A stretch of DNA of 64,000 nucleotides, taken from NCBI GenBank assembly GCA_005406025.1, contig BGZK01000539.1, forward strand, positions 248,001-312,000, written 5' to 3'. Shown here piece by piece: positions 9,901 through 20,400 of this stretch (its first letter is position 1; the number at the start of each line of letters is the position of its first letter). This DNA is from Eumeta japonica (lineage: Eukaryota; Arthropoda; Insecta; Lepidoptera; Psychidae). The notes under the pieces are model-generated. The model searched no databases and was not told the DNA's origin. It worked only from the letters and a program-made list of their open reading frames with translations. The translations under genes and the position numbers were made by a program.

Positions 9901-11997
9901 ACTTTTTGCATTATACAGCCAACCCATATTCCTGGGTATACGTCCCGGTTTGACATCTTCATAATCAAAGCATTCATGTTTAGGCAAATCGCATCGACCT
10001 AAGCAGGGGACTATTGATTTATCACCTGCAATGAAAGATTATTTTTAAAAAAAAAAAAACTTCATTTTTGCATTATGATCTTTGCTAAATATCATAAAAA
10101 ATCTAATCTCATACATATACACAGGCGGAGTAAATTAAAGTAATAACTTAAAAATTATTTACTATTTCATATATTCCAGGTTATTTTGAAACCTTGGTTA
10201 TTTCATGATATTGATTTTATAATTATGTCTGTATAGATAATAGTCAAAATACTTTTATATGGACTTTATTTGATAATTAGATTTATTAGGCTGGGGGAAA
10301 AGATTTTTCGTATTTTATAACTAAAAAAGTGTAAAATGTTTTTGGTTGAGCTGTTTGTACCTGGCTAATTTTGATACCATTAAATAGATGACCTTTTTTT
10401 AAAAAAATGAAATTAATAACACTGTCCCACCATTATTTTATTGTTTTTCTGTCCACCAAAATGAGTGAATCTAACGTAGAAATTCGATATATTTCGAAGT
10501 TTTATTGGAAAAAAAGGGAAAAATGTAACGAAAGCCGCAAAAAAAAAAAAATTGTGATATTTATGGAAGTATCGGTAAAAGTAGCACAAAACTGGTTCAA
10601 GCGTCTTTAGCCCAGTAATTTTGATGTCAAACATGAACTTTCCTCTGACGACCTATTACGGATATTAAGTCCATGCCATTCTAAAATAAGTAGAGCAAGA
10701 TCGGCATATTAGTTTTTACAACATAGTTGAAGAACTGGAAATTGACCACAAAATAGTTTTAATTCTTTTGGAAAAAGCTGAATATACAAAAAAGCTAGAC
10801 ACTTGGAGCCCACACGAGTTCAATGAAAGAAATCTAATGAACTGTGTACTCTTTAGCGCTTCTCTATTGTAACGTAGTTAATTCGAATCGTTTTTGAAAA
10901 GATTGATCACTGGTGATTAACAGTGGATTACTCACGACAAGAACGTGCGAAAAATATCATGGTCAAAAGGCAAGCAAGCTCCACAGACTATACTGAAATC
11001 CGGATTAACTCGCAATAAGTTGATGATATACATACGGTGGGAGTAGAATGGCATTATTAATTATGAACTTTTACCGCCGGGCAAAACCTTTAATTCGTAT
11101 CCAACATCTGATGAGACTTAAGCAAGAAGTAAAGAAAAACGGCCGGAATTGATCAACAGAATTGGTGTTGTTTTTCACTATGACAATGCTAGACCACAAA
11201 TATTTTAACCACTCAGCAAATATAGAGAGAGTACGGTTGGGAAGTGTTAATACATGCACTATATAACCCTGACCTTGCACCTTTAGATTTTCACCTGTTT
11301 CGGTCTCTTCAGAATTTTTTAGGTAGTGTTACGTTAACATCAATAGAAGAACGTCAAAACTACTTGTAGCAGTTTTTTGACTTCAAATGTAAATACAATA
11401 TTATGAAAAATTATATTGAATTTTGATATGAAATACGAAAAAACTTTTTCTTCAACCTAATATGTACGCCGTATGCAATGTGCTGTCAGAAACGCTATAA
11501 GGTTTTTGTACATATCAATTCGAAATTGTATAAAACTGTACATAATAGCAATACCTAAAAGGAAGGTGTAATGACGACATCACTAACGTTCTTGCTAGAA
11601 ACATAAAAATTAAAAACGTATTTCATACGAAGTTCTTATAGTGAGATGTAGGTACATGGATTTGTTTTAATAAAATAAATGAAAATGGATATTATCAAAG
11701 TGTTTCTAATTCGGGTTTTTAAAAAAAGTTGAAGTTTTTTCAAATAAAGGAAGCTTTGTCTTGTAGGGAAAGCTATTAGCTTTTGCTACAATATAAAGGT
11801 TCTTTTGAGAGAAGGGCTATAAATAATTGATATCATTTCCTTGAAAAATTTTCAGTTTAATACTCGTATCACATGGAGTTAAGTAAATTTATATTCAAGT
11901 AGGTTTTAAGTTTTAATTGCGATAAAAAATGATTATTGGTGCCCTGAACATTTTTTTGTTATTATCAAAACTTACTTGTTTTGCAGCAGCACGCCAT
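6931..11997 (-). CDS. small cysteine-rich protein of unknown function, gene A
   Basis: Three exons encode 199 aa: complement(11976..11997), complement(9886..10025) and complement(6931..7368), with introns in phases 1 and 0. The first seven residues are MACCCKT. The 140-nt middle exon encodes PCLGRC, KHECFDYEDVKPGRIPRN and GWLYNAKSSP. Exon 3 begins with CGWRPGHIA, then KHNCWKARQCSTC and a very cysteine-rich stretch (about residues 75-110), and ends in an acidic/aromatic tail closing with CQLPC. No signal peptide or membrane segment is evident. Gene B is a clear paralogue with identical intron phases and middle-exon length. I do not recognise a function; it resembles insect-restricted DUF families but this was not verified. 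Intron 1 holds a dead mariner and intron 2 holds nested miniature elements. It lies head-to-head with UGT-1. Confidence 0.82.
7683..8842. mobile_element. Tc1/mariner-like miniature element with TIRs
   Basis: Terminal inverted repeats of 24 nt (left 7683-7706, starting CAGTATGTAAATGAAC and ending CAGCACCGC; right 8819-8842) match with one difference. Both ends are flanked by TA (7681-7682 and 8843-8844), the target duplication of the Tc1/mariner superfamily. The interior has no transposase and contains a second inserted element at 8257-8617. It lies within intron 2 of gene A. Confidence 0.7.
8257..8617. mobile_element. nested MITE inside the larger element
   Basis: The ends TTAAGGTGATCAACT (8257-8271) and AGTTGGTCACCTTAA (8603-8617) are inverted repeats with one mismatch. 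The flanks AGGTCG and AGGTCA look like a 5-6 nt target duplication. Inside, a 26-nt block (TTGACAGTGATTTGAATTTC plus CGCGC) occurs twice, about 81 nt apart, and short GTACTC motifs recur. It is noncoding. Confidence 0.72.
9150..9680 (+). repeat. lepidopteran GGTTCCGTACC repeat with three internal tandem units
   Basis: The block opens with CCGGTTAAGTGTGAGTCGGA and GGGTTCCGTACCTCC, a start I know as common in moth and butterfly genomes. It then carries three tandem units of about 150 nt beginning near 9259, 9407 and 9556. Each unit has AAACACGTTT, a CCCCCTTTA-like block and a GCGGCCACAG-like block. It is noncoding and lies in gene A intron 2. Confidence 0.65.
10286..11460 (+). mobile_element. 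full-length but dead mariner transposon
   Basis: Both ends are present. The left end reads TTAGGCTGGGGGAAAAGATT and the right end, in reverse complement, reads TTAGGTTGAAGAAAAAG, followed in both by TTTTTCGTATTT. The element is flanked by TA on each side (10284-10285, 11461-11462). The 1175-nt interior encodes pieces of a mariner transposase on the plus strand: a helix-turn-helix part (EVSVKVAQNWFKR), SNFDVK, and a C-terminal NPDLAPLDFHLFRSLQNFL block. Many stops and frameshifts make it inactive. It sits in intron 1 of gene A in the opposite orientation. Confidence 0.88.
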
Positions 11998-12479
11998 TTT
12001 GATTTAAATGACCAAAATTATGGATATCAGTAATTATGCATCTAAAGTGAAAAAATAAATGAATTTGTTTAGTTATTTATAGAATGAGTTTTAACATCAA
12101 TATTTGTACTACATCATTGTTCATCTTTTGATATTTTTCTTGAATTAACTGCCTACATTTTATTTTTTTCCTTTTTTTATGTAAAACGAAAGCGTAAAAT
12201 ATTATTTTATACAAATTTACTGTTTTGACATTTCAGATCTAAATCATGGTAGACATGAAAGTGTCATAATAAAATTGATTGAATTGTCGAAAATTAAAAC
12301 CAAACTAAATAACCTGACCTCTACGTTATACTAGTATTATGGAGGTATTATACCAAGGACATTAAATTAATACAACTTCTTTGAATATTACGTACTTACT
12401 AAATTTTAGGTTGATAAACAGTTAGATGAAAGTAAAACGTAAAGGAATACGGTAGGTATTTCACACACGACGTAATCTT

Positions 12480-12680
12480 TTATTTAATGAAACTATAACA
12501 CTGACGGACTGGCAATACAACCTAAATCGGCAGGTCTAAAAGCATGAAATTTTGCACAGGAATTCCCTGAATAACGTAGGCGAGCATTAAGAAACAATTT
12601 TTGTAAAATAATTCCCTGAGGTGGTTAAATAGATAGGAAATGAAATAATAGAAAAAAATAGGAGATCAAAATTCTTGAAG
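12480..12680 (+). repeat. dispersed repeat R3, copy 1
   Basis: CTGACGGACTGGCAATACAA, GCATGAAATTTTGCACAGGA, GCGAGCATTAAGAAA and AATTCCCTGAGG match the order of blocks in 30660-30770 (CTGAAATTTTGCAGATAGA, GCGAGAACTAAGAAAGG, AATTCATCCCC). This style of block is common in Lepidoptera. No coding sequence was seen. Confidence 0.55.
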
Positions 12681-12779
12681 TAAAAAATACGAAAACTGGT
12701 GTTAAGCTTCTGTTATATAAAGAATAAAGTTTCGGCTATTTAACTACTACGGAACCGGACACGTAATCGGAATAAAGAG

Positions 12780-13140
12780 CAGGTTCGAGATCGGAATCCA
12801 GAGCAAGTTGGGGCTTGAAAGAAGGAAAGAGAACGAGATCGTGATCAAGGGGGACTGACATTGAGGTCAAAATTGGAATCGGAATTGAGAGCAGATGGAT
12901 GTCAGAATTGATAGCGAGATTTCAATCGAAATCGAGATAGAGACTGAGGTCTGACTTGAAGATTAGATCGGATTAGAATCGAGAGTGAGATCGGAAGCGA
13001 AATGAAGACCTACACAGGGACTATAGTTGACAACGCGACTGAAATTGGAGTATGGATCGGAGTCAGGATTCGATTCGGGAGCGGACCGAAATCAAGAACC
13101 GAATCGAAGTCGGAATCGAGAGTGAGACAAGGTCGAGAGC
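12780..13140 (+). repeat. purine-rich GAATCG/GAGATCGG low-complexity repeat, copy 1
   Basis: About 360 nt are built from variants of GAATCGGAATCGAGAGCGAG with very few runs of T. The same vocabulary recurs at 16320-16680 and 32375-32430. The open frames across these blocks come from the low stop-codon content of the repeat and are not genes. Confidence 0.7.
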
Positions 13141-13308
13141 GAGATTGTGATTGCTTATAAAATACAAAACTATTTTACTTATCATATGTGTTGTTTCTCT
13201 AATCATATGAAAGCAGAAGAAGAACTTCTTATGTAGGTAGACGAACACAAATATTCTATTTTTTTAATAAACTATGTAAAAGTGTTACTGGAAATTTAGA
13301 ATTTACAA

Positions 13309-13371
13309 TCTAGAAAATCAAAGTCTAGTGGATATATGTATATATATATCCACTAGACTTTGATTTTCTAG

Positions 13372-13372
<1 letters not shown>
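13309..13372. repeat. perfect 29-bp hairpin with 6-nt loop
   Basis: The arms at 13309-13337 and 13344-13372 are exact reverse complements (29/29) with the loop GTATAT. The hairpin abuts an AT microsatellite and the broken end of a mariner relic. The perfect arms suggest recent formation. Confidence 0.85.

Positions 13373-13373
<1 letters not shown>

Positions 13374-13411
<38 letters not shown>
13374..13411. repeat. (AT)n microsatellite
   Basis: An almost pure AT dinucleotide run of about 38 nt lies between the hairpin and the mariner relic. Confidence 0.9.
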
Positions 13412-13412
<1 letters not shown>

Positions 13413-13970
13413 TTGTGCAGCAGCGACTACTGCTTCATCACCTTCGAATCTCTGTCCTTTCAGATACTGTTTCAACATTGGAAACAGATAGACAGAAATC
13501 ACTAGGGCCAAGGTCCGGTAAATATGGAGGATGCTCGAGTATTTCGAAGCCATCATCTCGAATTGTAACCATAGCAACGGCGGACCTGTGAGCCGAGGCA
13601 TTATCTTGATGGAATAAAACAATTTTTACTAGTTTGCCTCGCCGTTTTTTTCGGATTTCGTTACGGATTTTTTTCATTTGTTCTGCATACAAGAGTCCAT
13701 AATAGAAGCTCCATGGTCGAGATATTCTATCATGACCATCCTTTTGCTATCTCGGAAAATAGAGCTCATGATGTCTGTGACTCGCCTTAAATGTCTTAGG
13801 AGTTAGATATGATGGTCCTTTCTAAGTCATAGATTGTAATTTTGTTTCTAAATCCTAATGGTGAAGCCAAGTTTCATCCGTGGTTGTAAATCAAGCTAAA
13901 AAAGCCAAAATGTTTGTTGTAGTAATTCTAAAGAAGGTCGAGAAATGTTCAACCTGGTTTGCTTTTGTGT
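13412..13970 (-). mobile_element. mariner transposase fragment (DD34D type), frameshifted
   Basis: On the minus strand there is DETWLHH-like sequence, then HGATIT-like residues, LLYAEQ, a KIVLFHQDNASAHRS block and EILEHPPYLPDLGPSDF. In the next frame follow MLKQYLKGQRFEGDEAVVAA. These are the catalytic core and C-terminus of a mariner transposase (HxDNAxxH and HPPYxPDLxPSD). At least one frameshift and several stops break it, and its 3' end is cut off by the AT microsatellite. It is a different mariner from the one at 10286-11460. Confidence 0.85.
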
Positions 13971-14492
13971 ATCGGTAAGCATTACTCTCTAAAACTGAAT
14001 AAGTTGAAAACCACTAATTAATAGTCAATAGTTACTATTTTAAGATGTCCAAAGTATACGACCAGCAATAAGTGGTTATCCACTCTTTCAATTAGTAGAA
14101 ATGATTACAAATTAAAATTGTAAATTTTCTACTAATTAAAAAGTATAATTCTACTATTATAAAAGTGATTATTTTACTAATTGTCAAGTGACTACTAATT
14201 CAGAACTACTAATTCAGTAGTGAAGTTGGGCCATATTACTTTTTCAATTAGTGAAAAATTACTAATTGCAAAGTAACGCTTACAAACTTAGTAAATCTGT
14301 AGTAGATTGATGATTTTCATCAAAAATCTTCTTTTTTTATTTTTAATTTTCAGATACTTTTATAGTAAACTTGAATCGAAAAAAGGATAGGTAATTTATT
14401 CATATTTGTTAGACATCATGATGCAAAATTATATGTGTAGTTTAATGAATGTTTTTTTTTCATTTTTAACGAGAATATTTTATTTTACTACT

Positions 14493-14556
14493 GCCATCTG
14501 TTGGCAATTACAAAAAACTCATGCTCAATTTATTTTTGTAATTGCCAACAGATGGC
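14493..14556. repeat. hairpin with 24-bp perfect arms
   Basis: The arms at 14493-14516 (GCCATCTGTTGGCAATTAC plus AAAAA) and 14533-14556 are exact complements, and weaker pairing continues outward into TTTTAC/GTAAAA. It is a palindromic element lying between gene A and UGT-1. Around it, 14030-14290 is AT-rich with many ACTAATT words. Confidence 0.8.
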
Positions 14557-14879
14557 GGTAAAATTATAAAACATTTATCTCAACTTCTATTTTAGATATG
14601 TAAGCGAAATGGCGGATTAAAACATGAATAACTGCCAGTTAAAAAATCAATTATAGCTAATCAGTACTATATCAAGTTGTGATTCTCAATACAGTTGTTC
14701 CCGATCGATTAAAGAGATTGAAAAAGAAATTAAGTATAAAAGTTAAACAGTTTTTTAGTTATCGTGGTCACATCCAGTGTGGACGGGATTTTCAGACGAC
14801 AGTAGAAGTATACCTACGCTCGCGCTTTGCAATGACATTTAAAACTGTATATTATTTTTTTATCAATATTTGTGGTAAA

Positions 14880-16250
14880 TAATCCTTTTATGACTCACTG
14901 TTCCCGATTCTGCGATTTTTAGTGTTCATGAGTCAAACAGGAATCCTTGTAGTTTCGCCGTGTCCCTCTGTTCGCCCGTCTGTCTGTCTGAGTGTTTGTT
15001 CACGTCTTAGCTCAGAGACTCTTTGTACTAGAAAGCAATAATTGGTATGGATAAAATTAAATGTTTTTGGGAGGTACTTCTTCCATAATATATAAATTAG
15101 GAATGAACATTTTCTCATCTATGTCATGATGTAGGGTATCGTTGGATAGCTTATTCAAAAAATTGCAATCTTAGAAATCCAATTTTCGATTTAGGCATTC
15201 TTTTGCGAAATATTAGGCTTTAAAGTATTATTTTTTGTTATAGTCAAGGGTACCAGCTACCGGGTAAACGTTTATTAAAGCGTATGTGCAAAAAATCACA
15301 TCACTGGCATATAAGTATAACGCAGTTAAAAGGAAAAGTATCACAGCTAACTAGGCTTTAAAATTGAATGAGTAATATTCGACCCACTTATAAAAGTATA
15401 GTTTGAGCAGTAAAAATCAAAACTTCTTGCAAATTCCATTAAAATTTATCTAGATGACATAGTCGGTTGTGTAAAATAAATATAAGTTTATAAACTATGT
15501 AAACATAACTATGGAAATATAAAACTACAAAATCCTTAACCGTCCTATGTGGGTCCATTCCAGACGTTATTAGCCATTAAATCGTGAACTTAATCAATAG
15601 GTTCTATAGTATTAAACAAAAAAAAAATGCCCTCTCCTACGTGAGTATACAATGACGAGCAACTACGAAACGATACAATGCACGTGGCTCGATGCGCACT
15701 TGACCGGTTTTTTATTATTTATGCATGTTTGTTTGTCTGTTAGTGTGTCTTTTTACAACTTAAAAACGATTTTATCTCATTTTGATGGCAATTGGCACAA
15801 AGGAACAACACGTAATTAAGCAGATGATAAACTATGCACGACTTCGATAAAAGGTCTGTCTGTTTATTTGTACGGGTTAACGGTTTAACGATTTAACAGA
15901 TTTGAATCAAATTTTGAGTAGAAGCAGGTTAACTTTTGGAATAAGGAATATTTTTTTTATATATCTAAGCTAACATGTAAAATTGTACATACGATATATT
16001 TTTGTAAAATTTCTTCTTACATATTTATTATACGAGGCAGTTATTTTGCATAGGGATAGACTATCTTTAATGAGTGTCTATTTATTTGTTGCCTTTGCGC
16101 GCCTAAAATATTTATTATTTAATACCAAACTTGGTTGTATATACCTATATGTTACACGCGCGAACGGGAAGGTATCTGAAAAAAAGTAAGATTTGTACTG
16201 AACTTCCTCTGCTATTTGTAGTATCGAATCGAACTATTGAACCGATTTTA
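14880..16250 (+). repeat. mixed lepidopteran repeat fragments
   Basis: Several short fragments with the CTGTCTGTCTG-type motif occur at about 14940-15000, 15725-15760 and 15855-15880. They are followed by sequences such as TTTAACAGATTTGAATC typical of moth repeats. No coding exon or RNA gene was seen between 14557 and 16300. Confidence 0.4.
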
Positions 16251-16299
16251 AAACTTCTTTGACTAATAAGAAGCTCTCTAAAAAAATGGACTATTGACC

Positions 16300-16740
16300 C
16301 GGTTTCGTTCAAATTGTAACCGTGATCTGTAGCTTAATCGATATCGTAAGCGGGACTGGGAGCAGAATCGGGAGTCGAGACCGGGAGGGATAGAAATCGA
16401 GAATAGTATTAAGGTCGGAATCGAGTGTGGTAATAAAATTGGAATCAATAACGAACTGAAATCGGAATGAAGAGCAGTACCGAAATTCGAATTACGAGCG
16501 GGACTGGGATCAAGAGTGGGACTAGAATCGGAATCTACATAAATCGAGCCTGAGGTCGGAATCAATAGCGAGGTCGCGATTGAAGTACAGAGTGAGACAA
16601 GTCCGCATTGATGACACCACCGTTCAGAATCGAGAACTGGATAACGATTGGGATCATGATTGAAAGCGTGTTCGATATGCAAGATGGAGAAATTTATTTT
16701 ATGTCCACTCGGGCGAAGCCGCGGGCGAAACTAGTGATAT
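16300..16740 (+). repeat. purine-rich GAATCG repeat, copy 2, with CCGCGGGCGAA end
   Basis: The sequence is composed of variants of GGTCGGAATCGAGTG and GACTGGGATCAAGAG. It ends at 16700-16740 with CCACTCGGGCGAAGCCGC followed by GGGCGAAACTAGT. That tail is a familiar end of lepidopteran elements and recurs at 57430-57460 and, reversed, at 30160-30200. The 134-codon minus-strand open frame here is repeat sequence only. Confidence 0.65.
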
Positions 16741-17420
16741 ATATAATTTAATGTAAAAAATCGTTATTTAGTACGTCATAGCCGTCCATTTCGAAATTTT
16801 CATGAAGTATACATTTTAGCATAACTGTTTTATTTATTTTAATAATTGGGTAGTTTACAGATGCTTAAAATGTTATATTTATTGATAAATTATATAACTG
16901 ACTATATTTGATGGCCACAAATGAAATCAAAATTTAAATTGGTTGAAAAACAATGAACTATATGCCAACAAAAATCTCTTTCTTGCAAAACTGAGTTTAT
17001 CATTATTCTATATGGCGCTGGGAAACAATGACGTCAATAGTTACAAATGCTTACTTTGTCAAATTAGCAATTTTGACATATCCAGCACTCAAGTATATTT
17101 AAAGTTATCAACAAAACTTACTATACTCTTACTCAAAGAAAAAAGTTTTAAATACAGGAATACAAAAAAAGAAAGTTAATTACCCCATTATAATAAAAGT
17201 ATTTTTATTTATTTATGCGTCAGTTAACTTTTAGAATTTCACAACTATTATTTTAAACAATTGAGTACAGAAATAAGCGAAAGGTAAATAACAAGAATGA
17301 GCATAATCCACGGAAGCACAATAATCTCTTGATGTTTAGTTTGTTGCGCCCGACCGTAGTGCATAGACGTGTTTTTATTTGACCTTCTTTGTTTATTCGT
17401 TTCAATTGTAAGCCACTGCT

Positions 17421-20400
17421 ATGGCCTATTTATCGATACATTTTCTTGTTATTATGATTATTTCAATGCGTGAGTGTTATCCTGTGAAAATTTTAGCTCT
17501 ATTCCCATACAACGGTAGAAGTCATCACATATATTTTTCGACGTTTGTGGAGGAACTCGCCGCAAGGAAACATAGCGTTGTCGTCGTGAATTATTTTCCA
17601 TTAAAAAATGACAGTAATTTAAGACAAATATCTTTGCAAGAGGGGGGAATCACGAGAGACACGGTGGAGATCGAAGACTCAGACGGTGCATCGGGGATTT
17701 TTAAAGAGTTCTCTTTTGCGTACGACACCGCGAAGGCGTTCAAGCATATCGCTAACGATAATTGCCGGAGATTGGTCAACAACAGGCATATAAAAGAGAT
17801 GATCGATTCAGAAGAGAGATTCGACGTGATAATAGTGGAACAATTCGTCACCGACTGCGGCTTCGCCATAGCTAATAGATTTAAGGCCCCGATAGTCGGA
17901 ATGGCCGCTCACGTTATGTTTCCATGGACTTATTCAAGGTTAGGCGCGGACGATCACCCGGCGTTCGTGCCCAATCATTTCACAGGAGCCGGTCCGACGC
18001 CCGATCTGTGGGAGCGTATAAAAAGCACTTTGATCAACTTGTTTTTCAACGTCTATCATAGACATTTTATACAGAGAAGCGACAATGAAATCGTTCGAGA
18101 AGCTTTCCCCGACACGCCAAATTTAGTAACGTTGGTTAACAACATGTCGCTCTTGATGCTCAATCAGTATTTTCCTTTGACCGGATCGAGAGTGTACGGC
18201 GCCAACGTCGTCGAAATCGGTGGAATGCACGTGAAGCGTCAAGGAATACGCGATAGAGTATGCAATATTTCAACCGCTCTGTATTCCGAACTAATAATCT
18301 CATTCGCTTATTTCTATGCAGTAAAGCTGTTTTTAATATTTATTCTGAGGAGACACTTAAAATAAACAATTTAATTACGGCGAATAAATATCTACCCTTG
18401 CCTAAAAAATATAATTAATATAATTCCGTCGTTCATTATCGTTTAAAAGATTATTTTCTTCGTGCAATTTTTCAGAATCTACAATCTTTTCTGGATTCGG
18501 CGAAAAATGGCGTAATATACATAAGTTTCGGCAGTGTCGCGTCTGATTTGCCTAAACGAAAAATGGAAGTGATTTTGAATGTCATTAAACATTCCGAGTT
18601 ACGGTTTATTTGGAAGATCGAGAATACTGACGATTTTACAATTCCTAGCAACGTATTGACGAGGAAATGGTTACCGCAAGTTGATATATTGTGTACGTAA
18701 ATGCATTTTAGCCTTATTACTCATATTTCACCCGAAATGAGTATTTGCAGTTAATATCGTAGTAACTTTGTTAATTTATTTAAAAAAAGATTTAATTTAA
18801 TTACAAAGTATATAATAAATCTTTCATGTGGCTACCTTGAATTTTAGAAACAATTTTTAACTTAATTACCAATAGGAAAAATGTACTTGGATGATAAAAA
18901 ACCAATAATTATACTTATTAAACAGGTACCTATTAATATATTTATTTTGTTAATTATATTAATATGTATAATATAACGTTGGAAATATTGTTATAAACTT
19001 TATTCATAAATATTTTAAAAAATGATTTGGGCGGTTTTTAAGAATGACATGGTATTTAATTTTAATAAATAACGTTTATTGTAATTACTTTTTGAAAGGA
19101 AATTGTTTCCTAATTTCAAAAAAAATATTTGGGTGGTTTTAAAGGGTGAAGCGGTATGTAATTTTAATCAATAATGTTTAATACTTATATAAATAGATAG
19201 CAAAAAAGTTTATAATTTTTTTTTTATGTATACTTAGGTCACGAGAATGTCCTAGGTTTCATCAGTCATTCTGGAATGCTGAGTAGTTCTGAAGCCATGC
19301 ACTGCGGCGTGCCCGTGGTGAGCGTACCACTGTTCGGAGACCAGTTCGCTAATGCTGCGTCGGCGCGCGCAGTGGGCTTAGGAGTGACGATTCATCTTGA
19401 AGATCTTGAGGAAAATACGCTTGATGTTGCTCTAAAAACTATACTGAGAGAAAGGTAGGTTGCGCCCACGAGTGGTGATTTTTTAAATCTCTCATGCGGC
19501 GAAACAAATTACTTACCTTTATTTAATATAATATACAATTTGATTGAGTCGCTATTTGAAGTTTTTTTTAGAAACTTTAAGCCCGTTACGTATATTTCAA
19601 TAGCATTGATCGATTTCATTTACTTTTGTATGAACGGCGTTCGTTCAGTGATTGTTGCTTTCGAACTAAAAGTCTGACTGACTGTGACCGTTCTGACGAT
19701 GCTGATCACCGGCGAATGAATTTTTACAAGTCAAATTAATCCACTCGCTCCTTGCTTCGGAATGAATGTTAAGTCGTCGGTCTCGGACGTGTTCATCGCA
19801 TTGGTGATGGCGGATGTAGGTTAGAGTGGAAGGTATAAGATCCAGCAAGTCAATCTGAAAAAAAAAAAAGATTGTGAGAGAGTATGCCTTGAGGTAGTAT
19901 GCAGTGAGGTGATTAAAAGCTGACAACAATCTTAAATTGATTGATTTTTTGCAGTAAATAGAAGAATAAACGTTGGTAGCTGGTTTCTTTTTGTTCGCGA
20001 CGAAATGTTCCTGCGCACCCCGACGTACACAGGGCGTGAATATATTCAATATTTTATTCTTGAGTCATACTGTTTGTATAGACTAGTTTAGAATTCGTAA
20101 GTCATTCAAAGAAAATATCGCTTTTTCAGTGCGATTTATAGTAAAATGTACACATAATATAATAGTTTTTGTACATACAGGCTTATTTGTAAATAAAGAT
20201 ATAAGTGAATGAATTTTACTTCCGAAATGCATCGAAAATGTATGCAGTTTAGTACCACGATAATTCTTCAGAGGGCTGATCACGTGAGATAGACATCGGT
20301 GGCCCTCACGACGGCAGGGCCGCCTACCGCTGACGGTAGTCCTTCATGGGCGTCAGATAGCGGCGCCCGCTACGGTACGGCCCAGAATCGATGTCAGAAA

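Noticed and set aside
16278..16682. 134-codon minus-strand frame
   Set aside because: Lies entirely in the GAATCG low-complexity repeat, whose composition lacks stop codons on that strand.
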